A model generated the notes under the pieces. The model did no database searches, was not told where the DNA came from, and saw only the letters and a program-made list of their open reading frames with translations. 64,000 nucleotides of DNA from Deltaproteobacteria bacterium (GTDB taxonomy: Bacteria; Myxococcota; Kuafuiibacteriia; Kuafuiibacteriales; Kuafuiibacteriaceae). Position numbers and translations under genes: made by a program. Of the stretch, positions 14,729 to 23,129 are shown in pieces (the first letter of the stretch is position 1; each line of letters starts with the position of its first letter). The stretch spans positions 930,001 through 994,000 of the forward strand of contig JADJBV010000001.1 in the NCBI GenBank assembly GCA_016703535.1, in the 5' to 3' direction.

Positions 14729-15868
14729 TCAAGGGGGTCGACCTTGGCTGATCCAGCTCTCCAGCAGCTGGAGTTCGGCTTCGTCCAAAGAAGGGAGGCC
14801 CAGGGGCATGCCCACGATGCCGAGGACCACTCGGCCCCGCTCTTCTTCCCGGCGCGCCAAGAGGTGGGCGATCAGCCGTGGGGTGCCGTCGGGGAGGGGC
14901 GCGAAGATCGATCGCCTTCGACCTTGATCGTCGCGGCCGCCGCTTTGCACCGCCCGATAGTCCACCAGGCTCAGGCCTCGGCCCGCATAACCCAGCCCGC
15001 CCGCGTTGCCCGGGCCACCATCGCCGAAGGCCTTGTCGGGATCGGCGTGGCAGTGTCGACAGTGCTTCTGGAAGATCTTGGTCTTGATCTCCGGGAAGCT
15101 GACCCGTCGAGAAAGGAGCGGCAGGCGCACTTTGGGGGGCGCCTCCGGGACCGGGGTGATCGGCGCGGCCCTCACGAAGGCGACCAGGGCCGAGACCTCC
15201 TCCGGGCTCAAGGTGTAGTCGGGCATCAGCGCCTTGGCCCGGAGCTTTCGCGGCGTTTGGAGCAAGGTGGGCAGGGCCTCGGGCCGCAGCCGCGTTCGGG
15301 TGTGGGCCAGATCGGGGGCCAAGAGTTTTGCGGCGCTGGCCGACAGAAGCTCCGCCGACGACAGAGGTCCCCGCCCGGGCAAGACACCGCTGTAGGCGTG
15401 GCACTCGCCGCACCCCAAGCGGAGGAAATGGACCCGTCCCTGCTCCACCTCGGACGGCGCTGGCGCCGGCTGCTCGACCGAAGGCGGCCCCACCAAGTGC
15501 CGCGCCAAGATCTTCGCCTCTGGGGGCGTGATCGGCAGCCGCGGCATGGTGGCCAAAAGTTGCGGGCGCAGATCGATCGGCGCCAACAAAAAGCCCTCCA
15601 CCCACTCGGGTCGCAGGTGCCCGCCCAACTCCGAAAGGTCGGGCGCAAACCGCAGAGACACCAAGTTGGGGCGCCACCCGGCCTGAACCTCGGCCGGCGC
15701 GTCGAAGGTGCCGGCCTCGATCTCTTGGTGGCAGTGGACGCAGTGACGCTCCACTGGGATCGGCGGTGCACCGGCCAACCCGTCGTGACAACGTTGACAC
15801 TGAAACTGGGCGACCAGCTCCGGGCCGCTCACCGCCAACAGCGCGAGCAGAAGGTGGGGCAGGGGCAT
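14729..15868 (-). CDS. Exported tetraheme cytochrome c
   Basis: A 379-residue periplasmic protein with a short signal peptide (PHLLLALLAVSG). It has four CxxCH heme sites: CQRCH and CVHCH near the N-terminus, CGECH in the middle and CRHCH about residue 270. The N-terminal pair is like a compact diheme module. The second half resembles class I cytochrome modules (MPDYTLSPEEVSALVAFVR, then MPLGLPSLDEAELQLLESWI, the usual last helix of a cytochrome c domain). MPxxL sequences offer methionine ligands. It lies 8 nt downstream of a secreted TPR-like gene and is probably co-transcribed with it. An electron-transfer role is secure; the partner is unknown. Confidence 0.85.
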   Translation of the reverse strand: MPLPHLLLALLAVSGPELVAQFQCQRCHDGLAGAPPIPVERHCVHCHQEIEAGTFDAPAEVQAGWRPNLVSLRFAPDLSELGGHLRPEWVEGFLLAPIDLRPQLLATMPRLPITPPEAKILARHLVGPPSVEQPAPAPSEVEQGRVHFLRLGCGECHAYSGVLPGRGPLSSAELLSASAAKLLAPDLAHTRTRLRPEALPTLLQTPRKLRAKALMPDYTLSPEEVSALVAFVRAAPITPVPEAPPKVRLPLLSRRVSFPEIKTKIFQKHCRHCHADPDKAFGDGGPGNAGGLGYAGRGLSLVDYRAVQSGGRDDQGRRRSIFAPLPDGTPRLIAHLLARREEERGRVVLGIVGMPLGLPSLDEAELQLLESWISQGRPP

Positions 15869-15876
15869 GTTGGGCC

Positions 15877-16416
15877 TCAGGAGCCGAGGGTGCAGTCGGA
15901 CTTCTTGAGGGCCCGTTGTTCGCAGCGGGCGACCGCTTGAGTGGCGCCTTTGCCGGCCGGGAGGAGCTGAGCCAACACCGCGTAGCCCAAGGCGTCGGGC
16001 ATCAGGTCCTGTTGGTCGAGGCGCTCCAAGATCGCTAAGGCCTCGGCCTTCCCGTGTTTGCTGCGGCCCAGGCCTTCGGCGAGGCGCGCCAGGAGGAAGG
16101 GATCATCGGGGGTCTTTCGCAGCAAGGCCCGAAGCGCTCGGACCCCTCGATCCACCTTGCCCAAGCGGATGCTGGCGATCGCCACCAACTCCATCCGCTT
16201 GTTGCCGTGGCGCCACGAGCTCATCTCGGGCGTGTAGGCCAACAGGTCGATCACCGCCTGGGGTTGGCCGTCCTCCAGGTGTTTTTCGGCGGCGGCCAAA
16301 AGTTGGCTGCTTTCGGTGGGGCTCAAGGCCTCGAAGTCCATACAGGCCCAGGCGGCGGGGGCGGCCAAGGTGGTGGCGATCGCGGTCAAGAGCGAAGCGG
16401 CGGTCAAATAACGCAT
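15877..16416 (-). CDS. Secreted helical (TPR-like) protein
   Basis: A 179-residue exported protein of unknown function. Residues 1-27 form a signal peptide (MRYLTAASLLTAIATTLAAP, ending AWAC). The mature protein is mostly helical with TPR-like spacing: SQLLAAAEKHLEDGQPQAVI, then ELVAIASIRLGKVDRGVRAL and FLLARLAEGLGRS. It ends with a pair of cysteines (residues 163 and 174). The start at ATG 16416 is fixed by TGGGAGGA just upstream; longer frames reaching 16917 run against the divergent lipoprotein gene. It is followed 8 nt later by the tetraheme cytochrome, so it may assist that protein. Confidence 0.78.
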   Translation of the reverse strand: MRYLTAASLLTAIATTLAAPAAWACMDFEALSPTESSQLLAAAEKHLEDGQPQAVIDLLAYTPEMSSWRHGNKRMELVAIASIRLGKVDRGVRALRALLRKTPDDPFLLARLAEGLGRSKHGKAEALAILERLDQQDLMPDALGYAVLAQLLPAGKGATQAVARCEQRALKKSDCTLGS

Positions 16417-16518
16417 GGAAAGTCCTCCCAAGTGCCGAACGGGCCCGGGCCCAGGCACCATTCCCTTGTCTCCATTGGGACGTTGACGGTTCCCGGGGCC
16501 TCGCGCATTTTCCGCCCC

Positions 16519-17865
16519 ATGCGCGGGATGTGGGCCTTGGCCTTGGTCGGGTTGGTGGCGTGTGGGACCGAAGACGAGGCGCCGCTGCCGGGGCCCCTGG
16601 CGGGGAGCGAACGGGGCCCGTGTTACGGCAACGGCACCTGCAACGAAGGGCTCCTGTGCCTCAGTCAGATCTGCGTGCGCCCGGTGGTGGACGGGGGCTC
16701 CAGCGACGCCGACCTCGACGCGGCGGTGAACGATTCGGGGCTCGACGGGGCGGTGGATGGAGGGCTGGACGCGGAGGTTCCGGATCAAGGCCCGCTCGAT
16801 CAAGGTGCGGGCGACGCCGAACCTTCGGATCTCGGGCCCGGCGACGGCGACTTGCTCGACGCGGATCCCGCCGACCTGGGCCCCAACGACCTCGGGCCCC
16901 TCGACGCCAACCCGCAAGACACCGGACCCGACGTGGGTGGGCTCGACCTGGGCTTCCCGGACGGCGGCGGCCTCGATGGCGGCGGCTTGGATGGGGGTCC
17001 CATCGACGTGGGGCCCTTGTGTGATCCGGTCTCGGGCGTCCCCTGTGTGTCACCCAACATCTGTCACTGGCCGGCGCCTTTGGATCTGGGGCTCTGCGAG
17101 CCGGTGCAACAAGCCCTCGGCTTTGAGGCGCCCTGCGATCAGGCCGACGATCAGTGTGGCCTCGGGTTGACGTGTTTGTTCCTCAGCGGCGAGCCGGCCC
17201 CGAGTTGTCACCGGGTCTGCAACTTGGGCTCGGGGCAAAGCTGCTCCAACCTTTCGGGCAACGCATTTTTCTATGTCTGCGGCTCCATCTCGGGCAGCCA
17301 GGTGTTCGACGCGTGCCTACCGACCGGCACCTTGTGCGATCCGCTCCAGCCCGCGTGCCCGGCCAACCAGGTCTGCAGCTTCCTGGCGGGCCAGACCTCT
17401 TGTGAACCTGCGGGCACGGCCCAGCTCGGGCAGGCCTGTTCTTTGGGGCAAAACTGCGCGACCGGGCAGGGCATGTGCTTCGACACCGGCAGCGGCGGCT
17501 TTTGTCGCTTGGTCTGCGATCCCGCCGGGGCCCCGAGCTGCGGCCCCCAATCTTCGTGCGTCAGCATCACCGGCCAAAACTACGGGGCCTGTTTGCCGAT
17601 CGCTTGTAGCCCCTTCTCCAGCCCGTGCCCGGGTGGCCAGGTCTGCAGCGCCGCCAGCGGCAACCTCGAGTGCCGCAACGCCGGCTCGGGGCAGCCCGGC
17701 GACCCTTGCAGCGTGGCCCTCGAGTGCGGGACCGGCGTGATCTGCGTGTCGCTTGGGCCCGGGGGTGGGCAATGTTTCGAGCCCTGTGATCCCAACAACC
17801 CCTGCAGCAGCCCGGGCGCCACCTGCCTCAACATCACCGGCCTCGACTTCGGGGTCTGTTTCTAG
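16519..17865 (+). CDS. Cysteine-rich surface lipoprotein with Asp/Gly linker
   Basis: A 448-residue lipoprotein. The N-terminus MRGMWALALVGLVACG is a signal peptide with a lipobox (LVAC). A linker of about 120 residues follows, made almost only of Asp, Gly, Leu and Pro (DLGPGDGDLLDADPADLG and similar), a hallmark of myxobacterial surface lipoproteins. About six cysteine-rich modules of 40-55 residues fill the rest, each with a CPxNQVC or CPGGQVCS-like turn and a GACLP or GVCF end, probably disulfide-bonded. No enzymatic motif is seen; adhesion or a structural role is a guess. A longer open frame from 16054 is discounted because the signal peptide sets the start. It is divergent from the secreted TPR-like gene. 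Confidence 0.82.
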   Translation: MRGMWALALVGLVACGTEDEAPLPGPLAGSERGPCYGNGTCNEGLLCLSQICVRPVVDGGSSDADLDAAVNDSGLDGAVDGGLDAEVPDQGPLDQGAGDAEPSDLGPGDGDLLDADPADLGPNDLGPLDANPQDTGPDVGGLDLGFPDGGGLDGGGLDGGPIDVGPLCDPVSGVPCVSPNICHWPAPLDLGLCEPVQQALGFEAPCDQADDQCGLGLTCLFLSGEPAPSCHRVCNLGSGQSCSNLSGNAFFYVCGSISGSQVFDACLPTGTLCDPLQPACPANQVCSFLAGQTSCEPAGTAQLGQACSLGQNCATGQGMCFDTGSGGFCRLVCDPAGAPSCGPQSSCVSITGQNYGACLPIACSPFSSPCPGGQVCSAASGNLECRNAGSGQPGDPCSVALECGTGVICVSLGPGGGQCFEPCDPNNPCSSPGATCLNITGLDFGVCF

Positions 17866-17900
17866 CTGGGCGGGTTTTGGCAAGCCCCCGAGTGGGCCGG

Positions 17901-17929
17901 TTACGGTCCCGGTCTACCCCGGCTAGACT
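17901..17929 (+). promoter_or_regulatory. Promoter of the amidohydrolase lipoprotein gene, leaderless
   Basis: TTACGG, a 17-nt spacer and TAGACT. The -10 box ends 5 nt before the ATG at 17935, so the start codon is at or within 2 nt of the predicted first base of the transcript. Confidence 0.55.
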
Positions 17930-17934
17930 GCCGG

Positions 17935-19497
17935 ATGATGCGGGCCCTCCTCTTGGTTTTGGCCCTGGTTCCTTGGGCCGCCGGATGTCACCAGCGCTGC
18001 GAAGAGGGGTTCATCTCCCAAGGCGGCTGCGTCAACTTTGACCTCGACGCCGGCGAAGAACCCGAGGCCGACGCCGGCCCGCCCGAGGACGTCGGACCGG
18101 GCCCGAGCGACACCGGACCCTTCGACAACGGCACCCAAGACGGCGGCCGAGACGGCGGCGCGGTCGATCTCGGCTTCACCGATGGTGGCCCCTTGCCCAG
18201 CGGCGGTTATCTCCTCCGAGGTCAGGCCGTGTTGCCGATGGACGGCCAAGGCCCATACACCCCCGGTGAGGTCTGGATCGACGGCGCTCGCGTCGGTTGT
18301 GTGGGGCCGGTGGGGGCCTGCACCGCCATGGCGGGCACCGTCCCGGTGATCGAGACCGAAGGGGTGGTGTTGCCGGGTTTGGTCGACGCCCACAACCACG
18401 TGGCCTACAACTGGCTGCCCGAGTGGATCCCGGGCCGCCTCTACGCCGACTCAGGCCAATGGCGGGCCGCCGCTCAATATGAGGCCTTCGTGCAGGCCTA
18501 CACCGACAACAAAGGTGTCGCCGAGAGCTTCTGCGCGATGGTCCAGTGGGGCGAGATCCGGGCCCTGGTCAACGGCGTCACCACCATCTTCGGGACCCCT
18601 CAACCCCGCACTTGTTATCGCTGGCTGGTGCGCAACGCCGAGTTGACCTCGGGCTACAACGGCTTCGCCAGCGATCGGGTCCGCTCCAACACCTTGGGCA
18701 TCGATCAGGTGAGCCCCACCGAAGCCGCGGATCTGATCGCCGACATGGAGTCGGGGGACGTCGCCGCCTATATGGTGCACTTGGCCGAAGGCCTCTCGAC
18801 CCGGGCCCACGACGAATACGTGGAGCTCACCAACCTGATGTTGCTCAGGCCTCAGACGGTGATCATCCATGGCACCGCCTTGACCGCCACCGACTTCGCC
18901 ATGGTGGGCCAGGCCGGCTCCAAGTTGATCTGGTCGCCGTCCTCCAACATGGCCCTCTACGGCGACACCACCAACGTGCAAGCCGCCAAACAGGCCGGGG
19001 TGTCGATCTCTTTGGCGCCGGACTGGACGCCTTCGGGTGAAGACGACTCCTTGGGAGAGGTCCGCTTCGCCAAGGCCTTGGTGGAGGGCCGTTGGCCCGG
19101 GTTGTTCAGCGATCAAGAGTACGTCGAGATGGTCACCAGCGAACCGGCCGCCGCGATGGGGCTGGCCGGCGACGTGGGGCGCCTGGCGGTGGGGCAGTTC
19201 GCCGATGTGTTGGTCCTGGACGCACCCGGGGGCGATCCGTACGCGACGGTGGTCGGTTCGGGCGCCAACAACATTCGTTTGGTGATCTTGAACGGCGTCC
19301 CGAGCTACGGCGACTCGGCCCTGATGGCCCAGGTCCCCGGGCGCCCGGCCGCTTGTTTCGCCTTCGACGCTTGTGGCGCAGCTCGCCAGGCTTGTTGGGC
19401 CGACACCCCGGCTGGGGCGGTCAGCCCCGAGTCGGTGGCCTCAGTGATCCAGAGCTTCTACCCGTCGGGCCCTTCGGCCTTGTTCGACTGCAACTAA
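17935..19497 (+). CDS. Amidohydrolase lipoprotein with Asp/Gly linker
   Basis: A 520-residue exported metal-dependent hydrolase. It has a signal peptide with lipobox (WAAGC), then an Asp/Gly/Pro linker to about residue 90, then an amidohydrolase domain. The metal ligands are all visible: DAHNHV (HxH on strand 1), MVHLAEG and VIIHGTAL (two histidines), and LAPDWTPSG (the final Asp). GQFADVLVLDAP closes the composite beta-sandwich. The arrangement is that of the cytosine deaminase/chlorohydrolase-like branch, so deamination or amide hydrolysis of a small compound is expected; the substrate is unknown. Periplasmic or surface location is unusual for this branch but matches other amidohydrolases here. 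The stop codon lies inside a TGCAA-N6-TTGCA palindrome. Confidence 0.85.
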   Translation: MMRALLLVLALVPWAAGCHQRCEEGFISQGGCVNFDLDAGEEPEADAGPPEDVGPGPSDTGPFDNGTQDGGRDGGAVDLGFTDGGPLPSGGYLLRGQAVLPMDGQGPYTPGEVWIDGARVGCVGPVGACTAMAGTVPVIETEGVVLPGLVDAHNHVAYNWLPEWIPGRLYADSGQWRAAAQYEAFVQAYTDNKGVAESFCAMVQWGEIRALVNGVTTIFGTPQPRTCYRWLVRNAELTSGYNGFASDRVRSNTLGIDQVSPTEAADLIADMESGDVAAYMVHLAEGLSTRAHDEYVELTNLMLLRPQTVIIHGTALTATDFAMVGQAGSKLIWSPSSNMALYGDTTNVQAAKQAGVSISLAPDWTPSGEDDSLGEVRFAKALVEGRWPGLFSDQEYVEMVTSEPAAAMGLAGDVGRLAVGQFADVLVLDAPGGDPYATVVGSGANNIRLVILNGVPSYGDSALMAQVPGRPAACFAFDACGAARQACWADTPAGAVSPESVASVIQSFYPSGPSALFDCN

Positions 19498-19504
19498 ACT
19501 TGCA
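19489..19504. repeat. Dispersed palindrome TGCAA-N6-TTGCA, exact copy 1
   Basis: TGCAACTAAACTTGCA spans the stop codon of the amidohydrolase gene; the first T is codon position 1. See the finding on this dispersed motif. Confidence 0.7.
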
Positions 19505-19603
19505 CCACGCCCGCAAGGCGAACATCGCTCGCGGAGAGTGTTGGCGATCCGGGCCCCAGTCTCCCAAGAGAAAAGGGGGGGGGCCGATCCGGGACCCCAA
19601 GAC

Positions 19604-20818
19604 TCAACGATCGTGGAGCACGGTCTCGCGGCTCGCGCGCAGGAAGGTGATGGCGTCGGGGTAGATCTGGACACGGGTGCCGCCGAACTCTTCGGTGCAC
19701 TGGTTGCCGCGATCCACGCCGACCGCCAGCCGCACATCGAAGGGCGTCGAGGAGGTGGCGGTCATCCCGGTGAAGCCGACCGCCAAATAGAGGCCGTTGG
19801 TGGTCGTGCCGCGTCCGCTCTCCAGGCTGTAGTCGGGCTCCGGGTAGAAGTCGCCGATCGGCAGCGGCAAGGTGCCCGCGGTGGCGTTCTGCATCACCAG
19901 ACCACCTCGGGAGTTGCAGTCTTGGATCGAGGTCAACAGGTATCCGTGGCCCCGAGCGTCGAACAGGTTGTTGCTGCCCGGGACGCTGGCGCCGGCCTCG
20001 CCGATGGCCTCGGCCAACATCGGCAGGGTGACGAGCGGGAAGGTGTTGTTGCGATCCGGGACCCGGGCATCGACGGAGTCACAGAGGGCGTTGGGGGTGA
20101 CCGCGTCGTTGCGCCGAATGAACACGTGGTATTGGGTGGGCCAAGCGGCCGCCACGCTCGAGGAGCGCACCCGGATCACGTACTCCTCTTCGGCCAACAG
20201 GTACGCTTCCCCGCGATCGAGGAAGCCCATGTCGACCTGCCAACCGCTCGGGCAGATGGCGGCCTGGACCTGCTTGAGGCGGGCGGACACGTTGACGCGG
20301 CGTTCGGACTCGAAATCTTCACCGGTGACCGGATCAAAGCCGGCGTTGACCGGGCGACCGCTGTCGAAGCGGTTGAAGACCGCAAACTGGAGGGCCTGGA
20401 CCTGCTGCACGGTCGGGGCGGGCCCGAGGAAGGTGAGGCATTCCGAGTCGCAGAACTCGTACTGGAAGGGGGCCCGCGGGTAGGGGTCGTCGATGCAGTC
20501 GAGGTCCGCTTCACCTTGGCTGTTGGTCGCGGCGGCGGTGGCGCGATCGATGCTGACCGCCTCTCCGTCCACCGTCACCCGGGTGTCGCCTTGGGCGCAG
20601 TAGGTTAGGGGCGCGCCGGTGTCGGTCACGCCGCTGTCCACGCCGGTGTCGGGGGAGACGCCGCTGTCGAAGCCGGAGTCGGTGGTGACGCCGCCATCGA
20701 AACCGCTGTCCGGGATGGTCGTCCCAACGTCGGCGACCGGGTCGTCGCTGCCGCAAGCGGCGAAGGTCAGGGGCGCCAGGAGCGCGAAGGGCAGGAGGGA
20801 GGTGCCGAACTTGAGCAT
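19604..20818 (-). CDS. Lipoprotein of unknown function with Asp/Ser/Gly linker
   Basis: A 404-residue exported lipoprotein. The N-terminus MLKFGTSLLPFALLAPLTFA ends in the lipobox AACG. A linker of about 40 residues follows with a repeating DSGFDGGV/DSGVSPDTG pattern. The remaining 340 residues form a globular domain with seven or more cysteines that I do not recognise (ICPSGWQVDMGFLDRGEAYL, NNTFPLVTLPMLAEAIGEAG, SIQDCNSRGGLVMQ). The start is taken at ATG 20818 because a TATGCT box ends 10 nt upstream and a good TTGCGT lies 18 nt further; a longer frame to 20998 has no start support. The gene stands alone. Confidence 0.8.
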   Translation of the reverse strand: MLKFGTSLLPFALLAPLTFAACGSDDPVADVGTTIPDSGFDGGVTTDSGFDSGVSPDTGVDSGVTDTGAPLTYCAQGDTRVTVDGEAVSIDRATAAATNSQGEADLDCIDDPYPRAPFQYEFCDSECLTFLGPAPTVQQVQALQFAVFNRFDSGRPVNAGFDPVTGEDFESERRVNVSARLKQVQAAICPSGWQVDMGFLDRGEAYLLAEEEYVIRVRSSSVAAAWPTQYHVFIRRNDAVTPNALCDSVDARVPDRNNTFPLVTLPMLAEAIGEAGASVPGSNNLFDARGHGYLLTSIQDCNSRGGLVMQNATAGTLPLPIGDFYPEPDYSLESGRGTTTNGLYLAVGFTGMTATSSTPFDVRLAVGVDRGNQCTEEFGGTRVQIYPDAITFLRASRETVLHDR

Positions 20819-20828
20819 GAGCGGCGGG

Positions 20829-20858
20829 AGCATAGGCAAGCCACTCGCCGCCACGCAA
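20829..20858 (-). promoter_or_regulatory. Promoter of the 404-residue lipoprotein gene
   Basis: On the minus strand TTGCGT, an 18-nt spacer and TATGCT. The -10 box ends 10 nt before the ATG, giving a leader of about 3 nt. Confidence 0.5.
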
Positions 20859-20879
20859 GGGAATCCATTGGGTGGGCGA

Positions 20880-21332
20880 TCACTCTTCGAAGCGCTTCTT
20901 GGCCAAAAAGAAGCCCAGGGGTCCGCCTGGCACCGAACCTTCCGGCGCCGGTGCCGGGGTGCCCTGGTAAGTCGGCGAACGCTCCAAAAACCGCTCAAAA
21001 TCCCGGGCCAGACCGCTGTGGTCCTTGGACCAGAGGGCCTCCCTCAGCCGCTGGCGCACCGGGCCGATCAGTGACTTCGGCAAGGCGCCTTGCAGATACG
21101 TGGCGATCTTCCGCTCCAGCGCCACGCGGTCGTCGCCCGGGGTGGCGCCGGCCCGGGCCAGGACTCGATCCAGCAAGGCCACGGTGGCGGGCCCCAAGTC
21201 CGGGGAGGTGAAGCCGATCTCCAGGATCAGCGCGGCGAGGAGGGCGTCAGCGGCCTCTGGATCCGCGGGCGCGCCGTCGGCGGGCCGCAGGAGGCCGAGC
21301 AAAAATTCGGTCGAAAGAGGGGTCTCGTTCAC
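20880..21332 (-). CDS. Hypothetical soluble helical protein
   Basis: A 150-residue protein that I do not recognise. No signal peptide or membrane segment is seen. It is predicted largely helical, with an acidic first half (EAADALLAALILEIGFTS) and a basic second half (RVALERKIATYLQGALPKSL, VRQRLREALWSKDHSGLARD). The tail is Pro/Gly-rich and ends FFLAKKRFEE. The GTG start overlaps the TGA of the upstream 76-residue frame (GTGA), the coupling used by many true gene pairs in this window, which supports both being genes. A one-mismatch copy of the TGCAA palindrome lies inside it (21079). Confidence 0.6.
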   Translation of the reverse strand: MNETPLSTEFLLGLLRPADGAPADPEAADALLAALILEIGFTSPDLGPATVALLDRVLARAGATPGDDRVALERKIATYLQGALPKSLIGPVRQRLREALWSKDHSGLARDFERFLERSPTYQGTPAPAPEGSVPGGPLGFFLAKKRFEE

Positions 21333-21559
21333 TTGGAGAGGCTGTCGATCACCGCGTCGAGGGTCGGCTTCATCGCGAGGTACCCGTTGGCCTCCAACAG
21401 TACGCCCTGGGAGTGGCCCGTCACATTTCGGAGGATCCCGAGGCCGAGGCCGGTGTTGACCGAACCCCCATCCCCCAAGAGCTCGAGCATCGGCGAAAGT
21501 CGGCCTTGGCCGGGAAAGCCCAAGGTCTGGAGGCCAGCGACGTCGAGGGTCCGCAACAT
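21329..21559 (-). CDS. Hypothetical small protein, coupled to the next gene
   Basis: A 76-residue protein of unknown function, Gly/Leu-rich and probably compact (MLRTLDVAGLQTLGFPGQG, GLGLGILRNVTGHSQGVLLE). It has no signal peptide and no cysteine. Its stop overlaps the start of the 150-residue gene by 4 bp, suggesting a two-gene operon divergent from the amidohydrolase pair. The 82-nt divergent region has TTAGCGT before the rightward GTG and TAATCC/TATTTC boxes before this ATG. The main support is the overlap and the absence of a better alternative frame. Confidence 0.45.
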   Translation of the reverse strand: MLRTLDVAGLQTLGFPGQGRLSPMLELLGDGGSVNTGLGLGILRNVTGHSQGVLLEANGYLAMKPTLDAVIDSLSK

Positions 21560-21641
21560 GAAATAGGGCTCCGTCGAGGATTATCGGCCCGCCGCTTCGA
21601 TCGTTGCGGAATCGACCGCTTTTTCGTTAGCGTCCGCGGCC

Positions 21642-23129
21642 GTGAAGGTGCGGATCGCCATCCCCTTGATCTTTCTTGGAGCCTGCGGCGGTCCCCGGGG
21701 GTTGCCCCCGGAACCCCCAAAAAGGGCGTTGACCCTCGACCCGGTGATGGGGGAGCGGGCGGCGGCCCTGGAGGAGGCGCCGGTGCTCCCGCCGCTTTCG
21801 CCGGGCGCTGGCACGGTGGCCTTGGTGGGCGGCACCGTCTTCCTCGGCGATGGCAAGCGCCTCGAGCCGGGGACCGTGGTGTTGAGCCACGGGAAGATCC
21901 TCGCGGTGGGGCCCGCCGACCAGGTGAAGGTCCCGAACGGCGCCACCACCGTCGACGCCCGCGGTCGCTTCGTGACGCCGGGCTTGATCGACACCCACTC
22001 TCACCTGGGCGTCTACGCCACGCCCCACGTCGAGGGCACCGCCGACGGCAACGAGATGACCGATCCGACCACGCCCTACGTGTTCAGCGAACACGCCTTT
22101 TGGCCCCAAGATCCTGGGCTCTCAAGGGCCTTGGCGGGCGGCATCACCAGCCTCCAGATCCTCCCGGGGAGCGGCAACGTGATCGGCGGTCGGTCCGTGA
22201 CCTTCAAGCTGCGGCCCAGGCTCGAGGCCCGGGCGATGCGGATCCCCGACGCGCCCTTTGGGCTGAAGATGGCCTGCGGCGAAAATCCGAAGCGGGTCTA
22301 CGGCACGCTCAAGCAGCAGCCGATGTCTAGGATGGGCAACATCACCAAGCTGCGCCAGGCCTTCTTGAAGGCCAAGGAGTACAACTTCCTGCAGCGGGCC
22401 CATGAGGCCGAATACGCGACCTGGCAACAAAAGTACGAGGCCGCCAAGGCCAACCCAGTGGGCGCTGAGCCGCCGGGGAAAGAACCGCGGCGCCCCGATC
22501 GCAACCTGGGCTTCGAGACCTTGGCCGACGCCATGGCCGGCAAGATCCAGGTCCACATCCACTGTTATCGGGCCGACGAGATGTTGTTGATGATCGCCCT
22601 CAGCAAGGAGCTGGGCTTCAAGATCGCGTCCTTCCACCACGCGGTCGAGGCCTACAAGATCGCCGACGTGCTCGCGAAGGAGGGCATCGGCGCCTCGATG
22701 TGGGCCGATTGGTGGGGCTTCAAGCTGGAGGCCTGGGACGGCATCGAGGAGAACATCGCCGCGGTCTCGGCGGCCGGCGGTTTGGCCATCGTCCACTCGG
22801 ACAGCGAGATCGGGATCCAACGGCTCAACCAAGAGGCGGCCAAGGCCTTGGCCTCGGGGCGACGTTTGGGGCTTTCGGTCAACGAAGACGACGCGATCCG
22901 TTGGGTGACCCTCAACCCGGCCAAGGCCCTGGGGATCGATCGCCGCACTGGGTCGTTGGAGGTCGGCAAAGACGCCGACGTGGTGGTCTGGAGCGGCAGC
23001 CCCCTGTCGATCTACGGCAAGGCGGATCAGGTCTACATCGACGGCGAGTTGACCTTCGATCGCCAACAAGGGCTGCGGCCAGTCTCGGACTTTGAGGTCG
23101 GGACCGAGATGGAAGAGGTGTTGCCGTGA
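21642..23129 (+). CDS. Amidohydrolase lipoprotein, intact metal site
   Basis: A 495-residue exported hydrolase. The signal peptide (MKVRIAIPLIFLGACG) has a lipobox. The beta-sandwich starts VALVGGTVFLGDGKRLEPGT. The metal site is complete: DTHSHLG (HxH), VHIHCYRADEM and ASFHHAVEAY (two histidines), and IVHSDSEIG (the closing Asp). GKDADVVVWSGSPLS ends the domain, as in the imidazolonepropionase-like branch. The start is a GTG with a TTAGCGT box upstream. It overlaps the following amidohydrolase by 4 bp. The two form a pair in which only this one has full catalytic ligands, so it is probably the active partner. The substrate, perhaps an N-acyl or cyclic amide or a peptide, is unknown. Confidence 0.87.
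   Translation: MKVRIAIPLIFLGACGGPRGLPPEPPKRALTLDPVMGERAAALEEAPVLPPLSPGAGTVALVGGTVFLGDGKRLEPGTVVLSHGKILAVGPADQVKVPNGATTVDARGRFVTPGLIDTHSHLGVYATPHVEGTADGNEMTDPTTPYVFSEHAFWPQDPGLSRALAGGITSLQILPGSGNVIGGRSVTFKLRPRLEARAMRIPDAPFGLKMACGENPKRVYGTLKQQPMSRMGNITKLRQAFLKAKEYNFLQRAHEAEYATWQQKYEAAKANPVGAEPPGKEPRRPDRNLGFETLADAMAGKIQVHIHCYRADEMLLMIALSKELGFKIASFHHAVEAYKIADVLAKEGIGASMWADWWGFKLEAWDGIEENIAAVSAAGGLAIVHSDSEIGIQRLNQEAAKALASGRRLGLSVNEDDAIRWVTLNPAKALGIDRRTGSLEVGKDADVVVWSGSPLSIYGKADQVYIDGELTFDRQQGLRPVSDFEVGTEMEEVLP

Noticed and set aside
16054..16518. N-terminal extension of the cysteine-rich lipoprotein by 155 codons
   Set aside because: It would overlap the divergent secreted gene and bury a perfect lipoprotein signal peptide inside the protein.
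19575..19583. Run of nine G that could allow phase variation
   Set aside because: It lies between two genes, at their 3' ends, outside any coding frame or promoter spacer.
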